Notes under the pieces: model-generated
Databases searched by the model: none
Told to the model about the DNA's origin: nothing
What the model saw: only the letters and a program-made list of their open reading frames with translations
Shown: positions 1 to 11,849 of the stretch, piece by piece
Layout: the number at the start of each line of letters is the position of its first letter
How positions within the stretch are numbered: position 1 is the first letter of the stretch
Source: Hydra vulgaris
Lineage: Eukaryota; Cnidaria; Hydrozoa; Anthoathecata; Hydridae
NCBI RefSeq assembly: GCF_038396675.1
Contig: NC_088924.1
Span: 33,598,501 to 33,662,500 of the forward strand
Direction of reading: 5' to 3'
DNA length: 64,000 bases
Position numbers and translations under genes: made by a program

Positions 1-1010
1 TTATTAAATTATTTCTTAAATTTTTTTTTAAAAACAACAAAACTTTGAATTGTTATTATAAATAATATTGAGATCTCTTTGCTTTTTTTAAAGTGTTTTG
101 CCTACACTTTTTTTTCACTTTTTTTTCACTGCCAAGAAAGTTAGACCTGCATTATAATTTAGTATTCATAGGTTATCTAACAATAACAAAAACTTAATAT
201 ATAAAAAATATTATACTCACAAAAAATATTTGCTTTGCTGATTTAAGAAACAACTTATTTTTCTTTTTTCACAAATTTTTTATTAAATTTAAAGCCAGAC
301 TTTCAAAAATGTTAAAACTCACTGTGCACAGTAACTTTTAATAGCACTCTTTATGCTGGTTGCACGTGAAACCACGGACTGCAAAAACATAGCACATGCA
401 AATATATTTTTACTTATAAAATATGCCTTGAAGGTAAAATCATCTGAAAAAAAGTTTGCTGAGATTGAAAGTAACCATTTTAGAATATTAAATCACGCTT
501 AACTTGAAAGTTATAACTGACAGACCAGGAACAAATGTACCACTTCGCATCCAGTTTTGCTTTTTATACTTAATAAAAAAAGTTAACTAACCGGTTTTTA
601 ATAAAAACCTATTTCAGTTAAATTGATTTTGTACCATGTTACTACAGAGGTAGCCAGTTTCACTAATAAAAAGTCAATTTATTGCAGAAAATTTATAACA
701 AATAAAAAACTGGGTACCAACCCATAGTCTAATCAATCAATCTTTACGGACACACAAAAAAAAATGATCCAAACATTTTTTTTTCTTTTCTTGGTTGTTA
801 ATTTGCAAAATGTATCATTTATTTTAATTGGTAAACTGCAAAGAAAATCGAAGAAAATTAGAAGTTATCTTAACTAATATAAAGATTTAATGAAAACCTG
901 GGTTTTTTTTCCCCCGAAAATCCCGCACTTAAAAAGGCAAATGAAGAGTACACGGGAAAAAAACGGCGCATTTCAAAAGTTTTGAGAAAGTATATATTAA
1001 TCATTTATAA
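1..1010. other. AT-rich stretch without recognisable gene
   Basis: No reading frame, inverted repeat or family motif is recognisable here. The stretch is AT-rich with short T and A runs and ends at the poly-T side of an inverted LINE tail. Confidence 0.6.
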
Positions 1011-1099
1011 TTTTTTTTTTTTCTTTTATTCTTAATTATTATTATTTGCCGTATATTAAAATTTACATGAAATAAATCGTGTTAATAAATAAGAGAGCT

Positions 1100-1140
1100 G
1101 GAGCAAGCAGAAGACATAAACTGTCTTATCATCGAGCCCC
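1100..1140 (-). other. conserved LINE 3' UTR stem-loop
   Basis: On the minus strand an outer stem GGGGC/GCTCC (1140-1136 with 1104-1100, one G-U pair) encloses an inner stem AAGACA/TGTCTT (1127-1122 with 1116-1111) and a 5-nt loop. The same architecture appears at 20976-21009, 36795-36825, 44333-44373 and 51090-51130. In LINEs of the L2/CR1 type a 3' hairpin is the docking site of the reverse transcriptase; that role is inferred here. Confidence 0.65.
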
Positions 1141-1493
1141 ATTTACATTGAAAAAATCGTCAGTTTGTATACAAAAATGAAAAGTAGCTAGATACATAAT
1201 AAGAATTTTACACACGTTAGTTACAATATAAATATTAATATAAAATAAATATTAGAGTTGAAATATAAAGCAATATATCAAAGATTAACAATATAAAAGT
1301 ATTAAAGTTTTTCAACAAAAAATTAAATAAAAATAAAACTGCAACAAAAGGGAAGTAGTGTCAATAACTATTTTTTAGATAATTTATATTATTTATGTAT
1401 TCATTTTAAAAGAGATATTTAAAATCAAATTCATTTTGTAATAAGAGACTCTTAGATTCTTTCCTAAATTGTTTTAAAGAGATGTTTTGAATA

Positions 1494-2020
1494 TTATTCT
1501 TTTTTTGTAATAAATTTTGAAAAGTGTTTCCATAGAAACGGTCTACGGTATTGGATTTGGTAAGAACTTAGTTTTAAATTAGTTTTTGGTAAAATAAAGT
1601 TGTTAATTGAAAATTTAGTAGGATGCTTGTGCGAAATTTCACTAAAGTAAGACTGAATAGGAGAAAGCCCATGTTTTATTTTAAACATGAATTGTAGAAC
1701 TTAGTGTATATTAAGTTTATAGATACTTAGGGCACCAAGCTTCCTTAAAAGAGGTTCGCAATGAAAAGTTCTGTGTGCACCAAATACAATCCTGCATGCG
1801 TGTTTTTGCTTACTATAATTTTTTTTTAATTTACTATAATTAGTACTACCCCATACAATATTACAGTAAGAAATAAAACTATGAATAAATGATGAAAAGT
1901 ATATTTTTTTCAAGGAAGCAATGTTAAAATATAGTTTAGTTTTATATAATATGGAAATATTTATTGAGATTTTATTTTTTATGTATTTTATATGTGGCTT
2001 CCATGACAAATTTTCATCTA
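1494..2020 (-). pseudogene. LINE reverse transcriptase, C-terminal remnant
   Basis: Two minus-strand frames (1701-2009 and 1494-1688) read as consecutive parts of one protein end. The first holds the segment after the polymerase domain, with a match to NIVWGSTNYSKLKK and SKQKHACRIVFGAHRTFHCE. The second continues with FKIKHGLSPIQSYFSEISHK. A frame change between them breaks the gene. The same peptide order is found in the 50.4-kb copy and, more distantly, at the end of the intact ORF2 at 44764-47847 (YANVAWCSTNATKVKKLFSKQ). No catalytic motif remains in this copy. Confidence 0.75.
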
Positions 2021-2110
2021 GTATTACTCCTAAAAATTAAGGATTGGTTCCCTTTTAATAAATGCTTTATTGATTAAAAGATTAGGTAATTTTCGTTAGT
2101 TTTCATATAA

Positions 2111-3239
2111 AGCAAAGAAGTAAATTGGAAAAAATTATTTCTTAATTAATTTATCTGAAGTTTACACTTTTAATAAAATATTTGTTGCTTTTATTAAAAA
2201 AATTTTTTCCTAACTTTATATAAAGACTTTTATAAATGATTAATATATACTTTCTCAATGATTAATATATACTTTCTCAAACTTTTTAAATGTTCTTTTT
2301 CCCGTGTACTCTTCAAATTTAAAAAAGTTTGAAATGTACATTTTTTTATTAGTTAGTGCTAACTTGTTTTGGTTTAAAATATCTAAAATACTAAAATTGA
2401 AAGTAAGTAAAAACACGTTTCCGCTTCGCGACCCATACCGTACCAGTTCGCATATTTTGAAACCTTACACCAACGCTGGCCAGAATTTCTGACGCGATAG
2501 CCACATACAAACGCATACTAACTAATTGCTATGCCAACTTCATCTTTAAAAAAAATAAATGGCGAATGCAAATTCAGATTTTTTAGACAGCAATATTTAA
2601 ATTTTTTTAATATAAATTGTTCTTTTATAAATAAACGTAGTATGTAGATAATTCGTTTAGTAATTAGTTTTTGTTAGAAAAAAAAAAAGCGAAAGTAAAA
2701 ACTAATCTTTAAATGTAAACTTGGTTACATAAATAAATGTAAACTTGGTTACTTGGTATAAATTCACATTCAAAAAACTATTTATAGAACCTGGAGATTT
2801 TGAAAAAATTTAAAAATTTAAAAATTTAAAAAAAATTTTGCGATTACGATCATTTTTATAAATTTATATTTTAAATCTATTTATATATAAAATTTTAAAT
2901 CTATTTATATATTAAATATATTAATATCTATTTATATATTAAATTTTAAATCATAAACATTTTTTTAAAGTTAACACAATTACAACAGTCATAAATTTTC
3001 TTATAAAAATAATTGGGAGCAAGATATAAAAATCTAAAGATAAAAAAGTTTCTTTAGTAAAAAAATTATTTGAATTAAACTTGCTTTCATTTGAATTGAA
3101 ACTTGTTTATAACCACCAAATAGCACATGTTATTAAATAACTACAAAATACCAAATAAATAAAAAAATTCACTAAGAAATAAAACAAATTTTTCAATCAA
3201 TTTCAATTTAATTCAAATTACTTTTATTTTTACAATTAA
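2111..3239. other. non-coding AT-rich stretch with a 22-bp tandem duplication
   Basis: No gene is visible. At about 2238-2282 the segment ATGATTAATATATACTTTCT occurs twice in tandem. A less AT-rich patch at about 2418-2495 holds CCATACCGTACCAGTTCGCA, loosely similar to a patch at 17547-17580; its origin is unknown. Confidence 0.5.
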
Positions 3240-3389
3240 AAAAGAACTTTTTCGCCATTCAGCAAAATATTAGACATAACAGAAAGAATTCTTTTTATTA
3301 CATCATTGTTTTGTGAAAGACCATTAGAAAATTCTTTTTGCATATTAGCTGCACATTTACTAAAAATATATTAGGCACTAAAATTCTGC

Positions 3390-3628
3390 AGCCGTATTCT
3401 CATCTCTCCGTTAAGCTTAACGGAGCTTTTGTCTGAAATTTCATTACAATATTTCTAAGTAAAGAAATGACGAAAATTTATATAAATTCGTTAAAACAAA
3501 ACTTATACCAAAATAAAACATTTATGTTTAAAAAATTATAATTTTAAATAAATTTTTTATTAATGTAATTTAAAAGAAATTTTTGACTAACGCTCCGTTA
3601 AGCTTAACGGAGAGATGAGAATACGGCT
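3390..3628. mobile_element. small MITE with perfect 37-bp palindromic-cored inverted ends
   Basis: The ends 3390-3426 and 3592-3628 are perfect inverted repeats of 37 bp, starting AGCCGTATTCTCATCTCTCC. Each end contains the palindrome CTCCGTTAAGCTTAACGGAG, so each arm can also fold on itself. The 165-bp interior is AT-rich and non-coding. A target duplication is not clear. It interrupts the C-terminal part of the hAT-like relic. Confidence 0.75.
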
Positions 3629-4566
3629 ACTGAACGCTACTGGTAAGTTTTTTAAAATCTGGTTTCAAGCTTGTAGTTGATATTCTAAACAACTCTAAGA
3701 AATGTTCACTAGTTAGGTTGGCACGATTCTTTGATTTAACAAATTTCATAATCGAAAATAAAGATTCACATGTATATGTTGAACCAAAAGTTGACATGTT
3801 TTATGCTAATCCTGTTTAGTTAAGGATACTTAACTTTGGGAACCATTTTTCAAAAATTTTATGAAATTTTTATTTAAACATTTAATCAATTATAAATTGA
3901 ATTATAATTGATTAAATGTTTATTTAAACATTTATATCAATTAAAAAAAGGATTTACTAAAAATGCTAATGATGATTTAAGAGCATTCAAATCTTTAAAC
4001 CTGTTTTAAAAGTTTTCGAATAAGTACGGTGATTTTTACCGGTGTGATTAAATCTTATGATCATCATACTGAATCGTAGGATTAGGATTATGAATCATCT
4101 TCTTCATTTGAGAAAATGATTAAAAGTTTTTAAGGTAAGCTTTTTCTCAAATTGAGCAGATTTTTTTTTGAAAAATAAATAGGTCAGATGTATTTTTTTC
4201 TTTTCCCTGAAGTGACAAGTTCAGATTTTGTAACTGTAACATTACATCAGTTAAAAATAAAAGATTCACATTGTCAAGGATTTCAAGTGTCTTTTGCTTT
4301 TCAATCAAAAAAGATTTAATTGGTTCTAACTGTTATACAAACCTATAAAAAACGTCACTACTTAAAATAACCTCACAGCAAAGTAAAACAACAAATCACT
4401 TGGTTTGTCAACAAGATCCGATTCGCTAATAAAATTTTAAAACTTTTTTTGCATCAAATATAATTTACAATCCCCTACACTAATTTAAAAAATTTTTAAA
4501 AATTGAAAATGTTTTGTTGCTAAATGTTCTCGATGAATCACAAACTGGAATGAACTTTGGATACGT

Positions 4567-4588
4567 AGGATTACTTTATGGTAAACTA

Positions 4589-4669
<81 letters not shown>

Positions 4670-4692
4670 AGGATCACTTTGTAGTAAACTAA
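4567..4692. repeat. (TA)n array flanked by a divergent 23-bp direct duplication
   Basis: About 76 bp of TA (4590-4666) are bordered by GGATTACTTTATGGTAAACT (from 4567) and GGATCACTTTGTAGTAAACT (from 4670). The duplicated segment is coding sequence of the hAT relic, so the array arose inside it together with a flank duplication, or was inserted with one. Confidence 0.7.
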
Positions 4693-5702
4693 TAAACCCA
4701 ACATATTTTACAGCCATTTTTGGTGCACCATCTATAGAAACACTAACAAGCTTGTTCTTAGAATTGGCTTTCACCAGAACAGTGTTAAAGGCTTTCTTTA
4801 AATCAATTCCAAGAATTTTGTTTTTCCGCTCAGCCAAATTTAGCAACTTTTCTTGTTACAAGTACATCTGGTGTTACATGTCTAACAAATACTGCCATTT
4901 GAATTTATCTTAAATATCTGTTGAACCAATGTTAAAGTGAATGCTTCACAATTATTTAAGTCATTTAACAAATGCTGTTCAACTTCAACACTAATCTCAG
5001 ATATTCTTACGTCAAGTTGTATGTCGAGAAATAGGAATATTTGAATACAATCTTTGAATTTTGCTTATATTAGGATCTAAAACTGAGATCACATCTAAAA
5101 AATTTTGCTTTACAAACTCTCCATCGTGTAAGTTTGTTTACTTCTTGCAATATTCCAAGCTATAATAAAACTTGCTTCTGTTGTAATATGTGATTCTTTG
5201 CTGGAAGATGAAAATTTTTTTAAATTTCTCAGCATGTTTTGTTTAGGTTTTATAGCTTATTTGTTCTAAATAAAAATAACATTTATAATTTGAGCAATAT
5301 AATCTGACTTAGATAAAGATCAAATGTTTAATTTTTACTGTTTCATAGTCGACGAAAGAGTCCACCTTATATAATATCAGATTTTTTTAACATAAATTTT
5401 CAGATATTTATACGAATATAAGATTTTTGGCAATAGCCCGCTAAAAAATGAGGCGTTGATTTGATGTTGATTCAATGTTTCTTGTCAACATTGATTCCAT
5501 ATTGATTTTTTGTCCAAAATGTTAGCCACTTATCAACGTTGATTTGGTGTTTACAAAAAACGTTGATCGAATGTTGCTTTTCAAAGTTTAATCAACAATC
5601 ATTTTTTCTTGGTGATTCAACACTGATTTTTATAATAGCCGACGGTATTTTGATATCGCTTTTTGATGCATATATCAAAAAAATATATATCAACAGTTTA
5701 CG

Positions 5703-5772
<70 letters not shown>

Positions 5773-5875
5773 TTAAACAACTTTAAAATGTATTCTACAA
5801 AATAGAGTGCTCAATGTTCTTAAAAGAGCTGAGCAATTATAAATTAGTAGGAAATCACTTAAGAAAATTTTTTTT

Positions 5876-5919
5876 CATTTAACACTGTATTTCATCAATA
5901 AAAAGACTCATCAGAAATG
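5876..5919 (-). ncRNA. hammerhead ribozyme, type I fold (copy 1, minus strand)
   Basis: Read on the minus strand, all conserved hammerhead parts occur in order: stem I strand CATTT, core CTGATGA, stem II GTC/GAT around an 8-nt loop, core GAA, stem III ATA/TGT around CAG, the unpaired T after which cleavage would occur, and the closing stem I strand AAATG. Stem I is 5 perfect base pairs. The cleavage triplet would be GUU, an allowed NUH but weaker than GUC. Stem III is very short, as in retroelement hammerheads. Self-cleavage is not demonstrated. Confidence 0.7.
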
Positions 5920-5942
5920 CTCTCATCAATAAAAAAACTAAG

Positions 5943-5986
5943 TATTTCTGATGAGTCTTTTTATTAATGAAACACAGTGTTAAATG
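5943..5986 (+). ncRNA. hammerhead ribozyme, type I fold (copy 1, plus strand)
   Basis: This is the opposite arm of the palindrome and folds in the same way: CTGATGA at 5948-5954, GAA at 5969-5971, stem III ACA/TGT (5972-5974 with 5978-5980), cleavage after T5981, and stem I ATTT with AAAT plus one G-U pair. Stem II is slightly damaged (GTC with AAT instead of GAT), so activity may be reduced. Confidence 0.6.
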
Positions 5987-6011
5987 AAAAAAAACTTTCT
6001 ACTGATTTATA

Positions 6012-6198
<187 letters not shown>

Positions 6199-6419
6199 GT
6201 ATGTATATATATATAAAATATTTGTATATAAAATTTAAACATATTGCTCAAATCTTTATTTGTTTTGTAAAAAACAGGCTGTAAATAAAGGATTTAGCAA
6301 AAAATTTATTGATAGAGCAATTCAAAGCTAACTCAAAAGAATAATGAAAGAAAGTAGGCACTGCATTAAGTAAGAAAGTTTTTTATTGAATTTAACACAA
6401 AATTTACATTTTCAAACAA

Positions 6420-8656
6420 TTTATTTAGCGTTTGCAGCATTGCTCATTTTCAAAACTTTTCGATTGAGTCGTGTTCCTGATTGCCTTAAAAATTTCGAAA
6501 TGCCTGAATAACATTCGCAAATTTTTGCATCATGATGCTGTCGTATAATCGCATCTAAATCAAAAAATCAAATCAAATTTAAAATAAATCAAACTGCAGA
6601 AATTATAGCAAACAGTTACATAAATGACTGACTAGAATAAACAAAATATATTTCCTGTGAAATAAAAAATCTAAAAAAATGCATAAAACCATTCTTACCC
6701 ACTATCATATGATACAGGGTGTATGTTTTAAATTTATCTTCAATGAACCACCCGAGACATTAAAACAGGCCCCAGCGTCCTCGTTCATCAACAACTTTCC
6801 GAAAGCAAAAGCCGATTTATATTACCTCCACAACGACTAAGAGAACTCATCTATTATTAAAAAAATAAAAATTACTTAAGAGTCAGAATACATATTATGT
6901 TCATTCTATATGAATGAAATTATCTTAATTTCAATACAAGGATTTTTAAAATTGACTCTTGAATCACTTTTCTCTTTTATCTATTTTTGCCATCCAACTC
7001 AACGCAAATCTTTTTTGAAAATCTTTAAAAAAAAATGTAGTAAAATAAACAATATTATTATTATTTATGTAAAATATTTTATAGAAAATTAACCATGAAA
7101 AATTACCTAAATGGAAAAAATAAATAAAACTTTTATTTAATTTACCCTGGCAAGACAAATGTCTTTCTTTGCTATCCTCTTTATCCAAAACACAATTTTT
7201 AGAGCCATTTTCTACCTAGGTATAGATAAATTATACATACAAAAATTAAATAAAATTTTTAAACATTACATAGTGATTTTTATTTAAACTTGTCAACAAA
7301 CATATATTTATAAAATATTTGTCAACAAAATTATATTCTATAACATATAGTTCTGATTTCTATTAATTTTTTTACTGCACACGCACACAGATTTTAATTA
7401 AAACAAAAGCAACATTAGGACTTTTTTTACCAATATATTTGAAGACAACATCATTTTCCCTTGAGATAGATTAGTTTCTTTCGAGAAGTCATTGTTATTT
7501 TCAGCAACTGAAAAGCTTGCTATTTCACTGTGTAAAGGGGAGTTGATATTGATTTAAAAACATCTATAATTTAGTAAAAAAATAAGCATTTTATTTTAAC
7601 AAACCATTATTTTACTTTTACAAAAATAGTTAACCTGCTATATTTGGAATCACGTTAGATGTTCTTTAGCTATTTGAACTTTCAAAATAGTATCTTCCGT
7701 ATAGTTCTTCATCACCAACCACAATATCTTCATCACTTTCACAAAATGTCATTGCTGTCTTTCTCCTTTAATATAAACTTTACTTTATAAACAAAAAAAG
7801 TGCATGATTTGTGTAATTCTTTATTGCAAAATTTTTTATTTGTTAAAAACTAATTTGAGTAAAATTTACTTTTGCTTTGTCCCTTTTTTCTCTTCGGTGT
7901 CAGTTTCAAAATTTGAAGTATCTGCTGCTTTCTCTAAGTGTGACTGAGCTTCTTCATAAACACAAATCTATGTACGTAAAATCATTTATTAATATCTAAT
8001 GAAGATGTAATTGAAATGTTTGCGGCAAAAGCAGGCCCTATGAGAATGGAGTGCAATTGGTGCACCGCATAAAAATTAATGAATTTTAATGAAAAACCCA
8101 TGAAAAATAATGAATTTTTTAGTTTTTAAAAAACACTAAAAGTTTAAAAAAAAAACTAAAAACATTGTTAAAAAAACTTTTTTTAATCGTTGGAAATCTT
8201 CTTTAAACATTCTAAAGACATTCAGAACATATAATTTAAACAAATGCCCGTTGGAATATTGGATTTAAAATAAGTGATATTAAATGAGACAATAGTCATA
8301 TTGTAAAGGGGGGCTAAAATAAATTTGCTCCAGCACATGTTTAACTTCTCCAGTGCCCTGGTCAAAACATACAGTTCAATATCTAATTCAATTATTTTAC
8401 ATTTTTTTATAGTAATATGCAAACCTTTAGTGTGTAAAATCCTAGCAGGGTATATCTTCCAATCAGAGGTTGATGCCTGCAAGGTTGTGACAGCTTTACG
8501 AATCGCAGCGGAACTTTTAAATGGCAGCCAGAAGCATTTCCCATCATTTTTCATCCAACAAATAGCAATCACTTCCACTTCTTCAATTTTTCCATTTAAA
8601 AATTCAACAATGGCAAATGAAATTTCAATATTCTGGTGCAATTTAATTCTAAACAA
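6420..8656 (-). pseudogene. multi-exon protein resembling DUF4806-associated proteins
   Basis: The best-preserved piece, 8222-8656, reads FAIVEFLNGKIEEVEVIAIC, then a W-rich segment with CFWLPFKSSAAIRKAV and DWKIYPARILHTKGL. This matches my recollection of the N-terminal region of DUF4806-containing proteins, which read roughly as VEF...VVP..W...C.WPP. A likely last exon lies at about 6423-6556, following an acceptor-like TTTGATTTAG, and ends in FLRQSGTRLNRKVLKMSNAA and a stop. Small exons between them (for example around 7160-7200 and 7690-7760) are guesses. The gene lies downstream of the transposase relic on the same strand inside one transposon, so it is probably its second gene. Its role is unknown. 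Confidence 0.45.
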
Positions 8657-9009
8657 TCTTATATAAGTTACAGAATAAAATTAAAAATACATTAGAGATT
8701 AAAAAAAAAAGGAACTTTGTAAAACGCTTTTTAGATTTATTAATGTAAAACGCCAGTGTAAATATTTTATTATTTCTATAAACATACCAGGTATTTGTTT
8801 CACACAAAAAATTTATAAATTAAAATGCATTAAACTCACTTTAAATTTGTTCAATGAACTACATATTTGACAAATTTACAACAAATTTTACAAAATTACA
8901 AACAAATTTTACAAAATGACACATGCACAGACATTCTTTAAAAATTGATGGTCTGCAAGTATAATCAAAGTTTGTGTTTTTAATTCAAGAAATCAGTGAT
9001 CACAATATC

Positions 9010-10960
9010 ACAATGTCTAAGCAGAAAAAAAGCATAACCACCTTTTTAAACAGGTATCATCAAGCCTTTCTTCAAAAGTTCTTTTTTTTTCGGAAAAATT
9101 CTATTTAGGTTGGCTAATGAATTTACATAACAAACGTCTAAATAAGATGTTTCAAAACAATCAGGAAAAAACTTTCGAACTGAATGACGATTTAGAGCCT
9201 TGCATTTTACAAGATCTACAAAAACCTCTTCTACTAAAATAAACCCTTTGCCTTGAATAAAATAAACTCTGTCTCATAGATTTGATGTGATCTTTTTATT
9301 TACCACTTAGGCAGAAATTTCTTTACCATTCCTTTCTCTAAGAAAAATATCCAACTTTGTTCTCTCATCTAATTGATTCACTATTTGGGCAACAGTCTGA
9401 TGTGATTTTCGCACCATTTTTTTAATTCAACCCAAAAAGTTTTCAAAAGGAAAAGCTGATAGATGATCAAGACTCTCCCCAAAGTTAACACAATCATCAG
9501 CTAAATGAATCATGCTATGAACATTGTATGTTACCAAGAAAAAACCCCATACAAAATTTGTACTTCTCTGACAAACCATATAAGCAGCTGTTTAGCAAAT
9601 GCCACTAACAATTCATTTTTGGCCATTTTATTAGAAAGCAGTATGTGCATAGCAATTGAAAAAGAAATAAATAAGTCATAGTTTTATTTATTTTTCCTTT
9701 TTAAAACAACAGGTCCAGCATAAAGCAGAATAATCGAAACTCTGTTGCTTTCCACTTCTCAAGTTCATTTAAAGAGCGTGGTCTACGTTGAAAATTGGAT
9801 GGTGTATAACTTCGTAAATTTATGAGTTCATTTGAAATACTGTCTTTAACAGATTGACTTATTCTAATACATCGGGGACCTTTACACCAGTTTATTAGAA
9901 GTTTTTTAACTACTCCAAGACATATAAGATGCATATAGTCTAATGGGAATCCAGTTACCATTGGGAAATTTAACTGAACAAGTAGAGAAAGACTCTCAAG
10001 TTGGTGACCTTCTTTATAAAAATTATTTTTAAAAGCCATGTCAGTACAAAGTAAAGTAGTCGTTTCCAATAATCTTACACCATGTTTTTGTGTGCCAACT
10101 GCCATACATCTTTCACAGCTATGATAGCCACTATGCCCTATAATGCATTTAACAAATGCTCTTGCAGACGCATCACAAACAAAAGCCTTAATAGTTACCA
10201 GCAGCTGTTTATACCCATTAGTTTGCAATTTTTTCATTTCAAGAATAAAATCTTTAAAGTACTCATCCAAATTGTTTGGTTTTCCCTGACCATGCCAAAT
10301 TGCAACAGAATAGGATCCTTTTCTGTTAATTGTAACTAGTATAGGCCAAATGGAAGTCTTTTTACTATTGTACATAGGTGCACCATCAATACTTACAATT
10401 AGATCAAGCTTTTCCTTATTTCAGACTGTTGATATGTAATAATCAATTGCACTTTTAACTTCAAGATATATATAATCGCCTCCACTGACATATAGAACAT
10501 TAACTTTTTAAAGAGATTTTTGTAATGTCTGCCAGCATTTCGATATAGATGGAGTAAATTTATTTAAGTGAAATAAAAGTGCATTTAAAGCATCATCTTT
10601 TATACAGTATTTTAATGATCACTCATATAAAAAATCTTTTGCTGAAGTTAGAGTATCAATACTACTGTACAAACTATTTTTAAATGCAATGTCATCAACA
10701 TCACAATAATTAGATTCAACTTTACTTAAACAAAATTTATTTTCTGGCGAAGTAATTGAAAACATCAATATATCACTGTGCACATCTTCAGAAACTTCAA
10801 AAATCTTTTGAATGTCTAAATCTAGATGAACGCAATTCCCTATACCAACAATGTTGCACTCTTCAAGAAGATATTTTATTCTTTTTTCAATATTTCATTT
10901 TTCTTTCATAAATTCTCTCATATATAGGCTTCTGTCATATTTAGGCATTATTATCTTTAT
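9010..10960 (-). pseudogene. CACTA-like (tnp2-type) transposase relic
   Basis: From a possible start near 10948 the minus strand reads a long transposase with several in-frame stops. Recognisable parts in order are: LIVSIDGAPMYNSKKTSIWP, which carries the first catalytic Asp region; FVCDASARAFVKCIIGHSGY followed by CERC; FPLDYMHLICLGVVKKLLIN; and, after the clean stretch 9701-10375, a tail with YNVHS/MIHLADD-like and SAFPFENFLG-like segments near 9440-9530. This order is that of tnp2/CMC-type transposases. It would bind the element ends and cut DNA in the nucleus. Stops near 10430, 10510, 10620 and 9700 make it non-functional. Confidence 0.65.
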
Positions 10961-11587
10961 TTTATTACATCACAAAAGAAAAAAAAATAAAGGCATTATT
11001 ATTCTTATACAGAAAAAATCAATTTAAATTGCATTTTGTACTATATGATTTAAGTTTGCAGTCAGAAATTATCAGGCAAATACTTGCCGCCATTAATAAT
11101 TTGCTATGATAATAGTAATGTTATTATAATAAGCATTAATAAGCCAAATTGCTGCTAAGTTGTGACTTTTTCATGTTAAATTGTTAAAATATTTATATTA
11201 AGATGTTCTATTATTCTCAAATAGTTAAAGAACTACCCTAATTTCATTAGGATAATCTTTATTCAAGAACTGAAAAAATAATTACTTAATAAAATATATG
11301 TTTTTCAATAAAGTTTATATTCATTTCTACCGCATAATACAATTAAAATTTGAACAAACGTTTTATAACCACCAAAAATAACAAAAAATTCCAGCAGAAA
11401 ATGCTCATCAAATTACTGTTAGTAAACGGCTCGATAAATTTGTTTTTTGTCAACAGTAAATCAACGAACGCTCAGTGTTTGTAAATAAACGTTGATTTGC
11501 TGTTGATAACATTGCTGTTGTTACAACATCCATTTAAGGTTGATCGCCGTTGATCGCAAATGCCAACGCAAAATCAACGTTGATCAA

Positions 11588-11848
11588 CATCAAATCAACG
11601 CTTCATTTTTGGGAGGGAGGGTGTGTTAAACCACCACCTCCATCAAATCAACGCTTCATTTTTGGGAGGGAGGGTGTGTTAAACCACCACCTCCATACCC
11701 ACCTTAACATAAAAATAAACCTTACAAAAAATTACAATAAATTTTTGTGAATGATAATTACCAATTTTACAAAAAAGACACTCGTCGATAGAAAAAATAA
11801 TCATTTTTTATTTGGTTAAAGTGGTGGTTTGATACCCTCTCTAGCCCC
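11588..11848. repeat. 53-bp direct duplication and adjoining inverted repeat at a transposon edge
   Basis: 11588-11640 and 11641-11693 are identical 53-bp tandem copies that include the end of the CACTA-like element and its G-rich flank. The flank (AGGGTGTGTTAAACCACCAC) returns in inverse orientation at about 11822-11842 (GTGGTGGTTTGATACCCTCT), so a small inverted-repeat element may also lie here. Confidence 0.6.
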
Positions 11849-11849
11849 C

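Larger units (their letters stand above)
1012..2110 (-). mobile_element. LINE 3' end (Jockey/CR1-superfamily), truncated copy
   Basis: The minus strand carries the end of a reverse-transcriptase frame, a 3' UTR of about 400 bp and a T-rich stretch at 1010-1025 that is the A-rich tail in inverse. The 3' UTR ends with CGGCAAAT (inverse at 1048-1056) and contains the hairpin at 1100-1140. The copy at 50396-51219 on the opposite strand is closely related along its whole length. The 5' edge near 2110 is uncertain. This copy is 5'-truncated, as is usual for target-primed reverse transcription. Confidence 0.75.
3240..5240 (-). pseudogene. hAT-superfamily transposase-like relic (GTF2IRD2/SCAND3-like type)
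   Basis: Minus-strand fragments in several frames read as a hAT-derived protein. Near 4670-4850 the segment KLVSVSIDGAPKMAVKYVGF resembles the DGAPSM region of GTF2IRD2/SCAND3/ZBED5-like proteins. Near 3640-3800 the segment FGSTYTCESLFSIMKFVKSK followed by NRANLTSEH resembles the C-terminal hAT dimerisation region (usually CEAAFS...NRLN). Stops and frame changes separate the pieces, so no product is expected. A TA array (4590-4666) cuts the DGAPSM part and a small MITE (3390-3628) lies at the C-terminal end. Family assignment is by motif only. Confidence 0.6.

Noticed and set aside
8325..8666. Plus-strand frame opposite the 8222-8656 gene piece
   Set aside because: The minus-strand frame has recognisable family features; this is its shadow.
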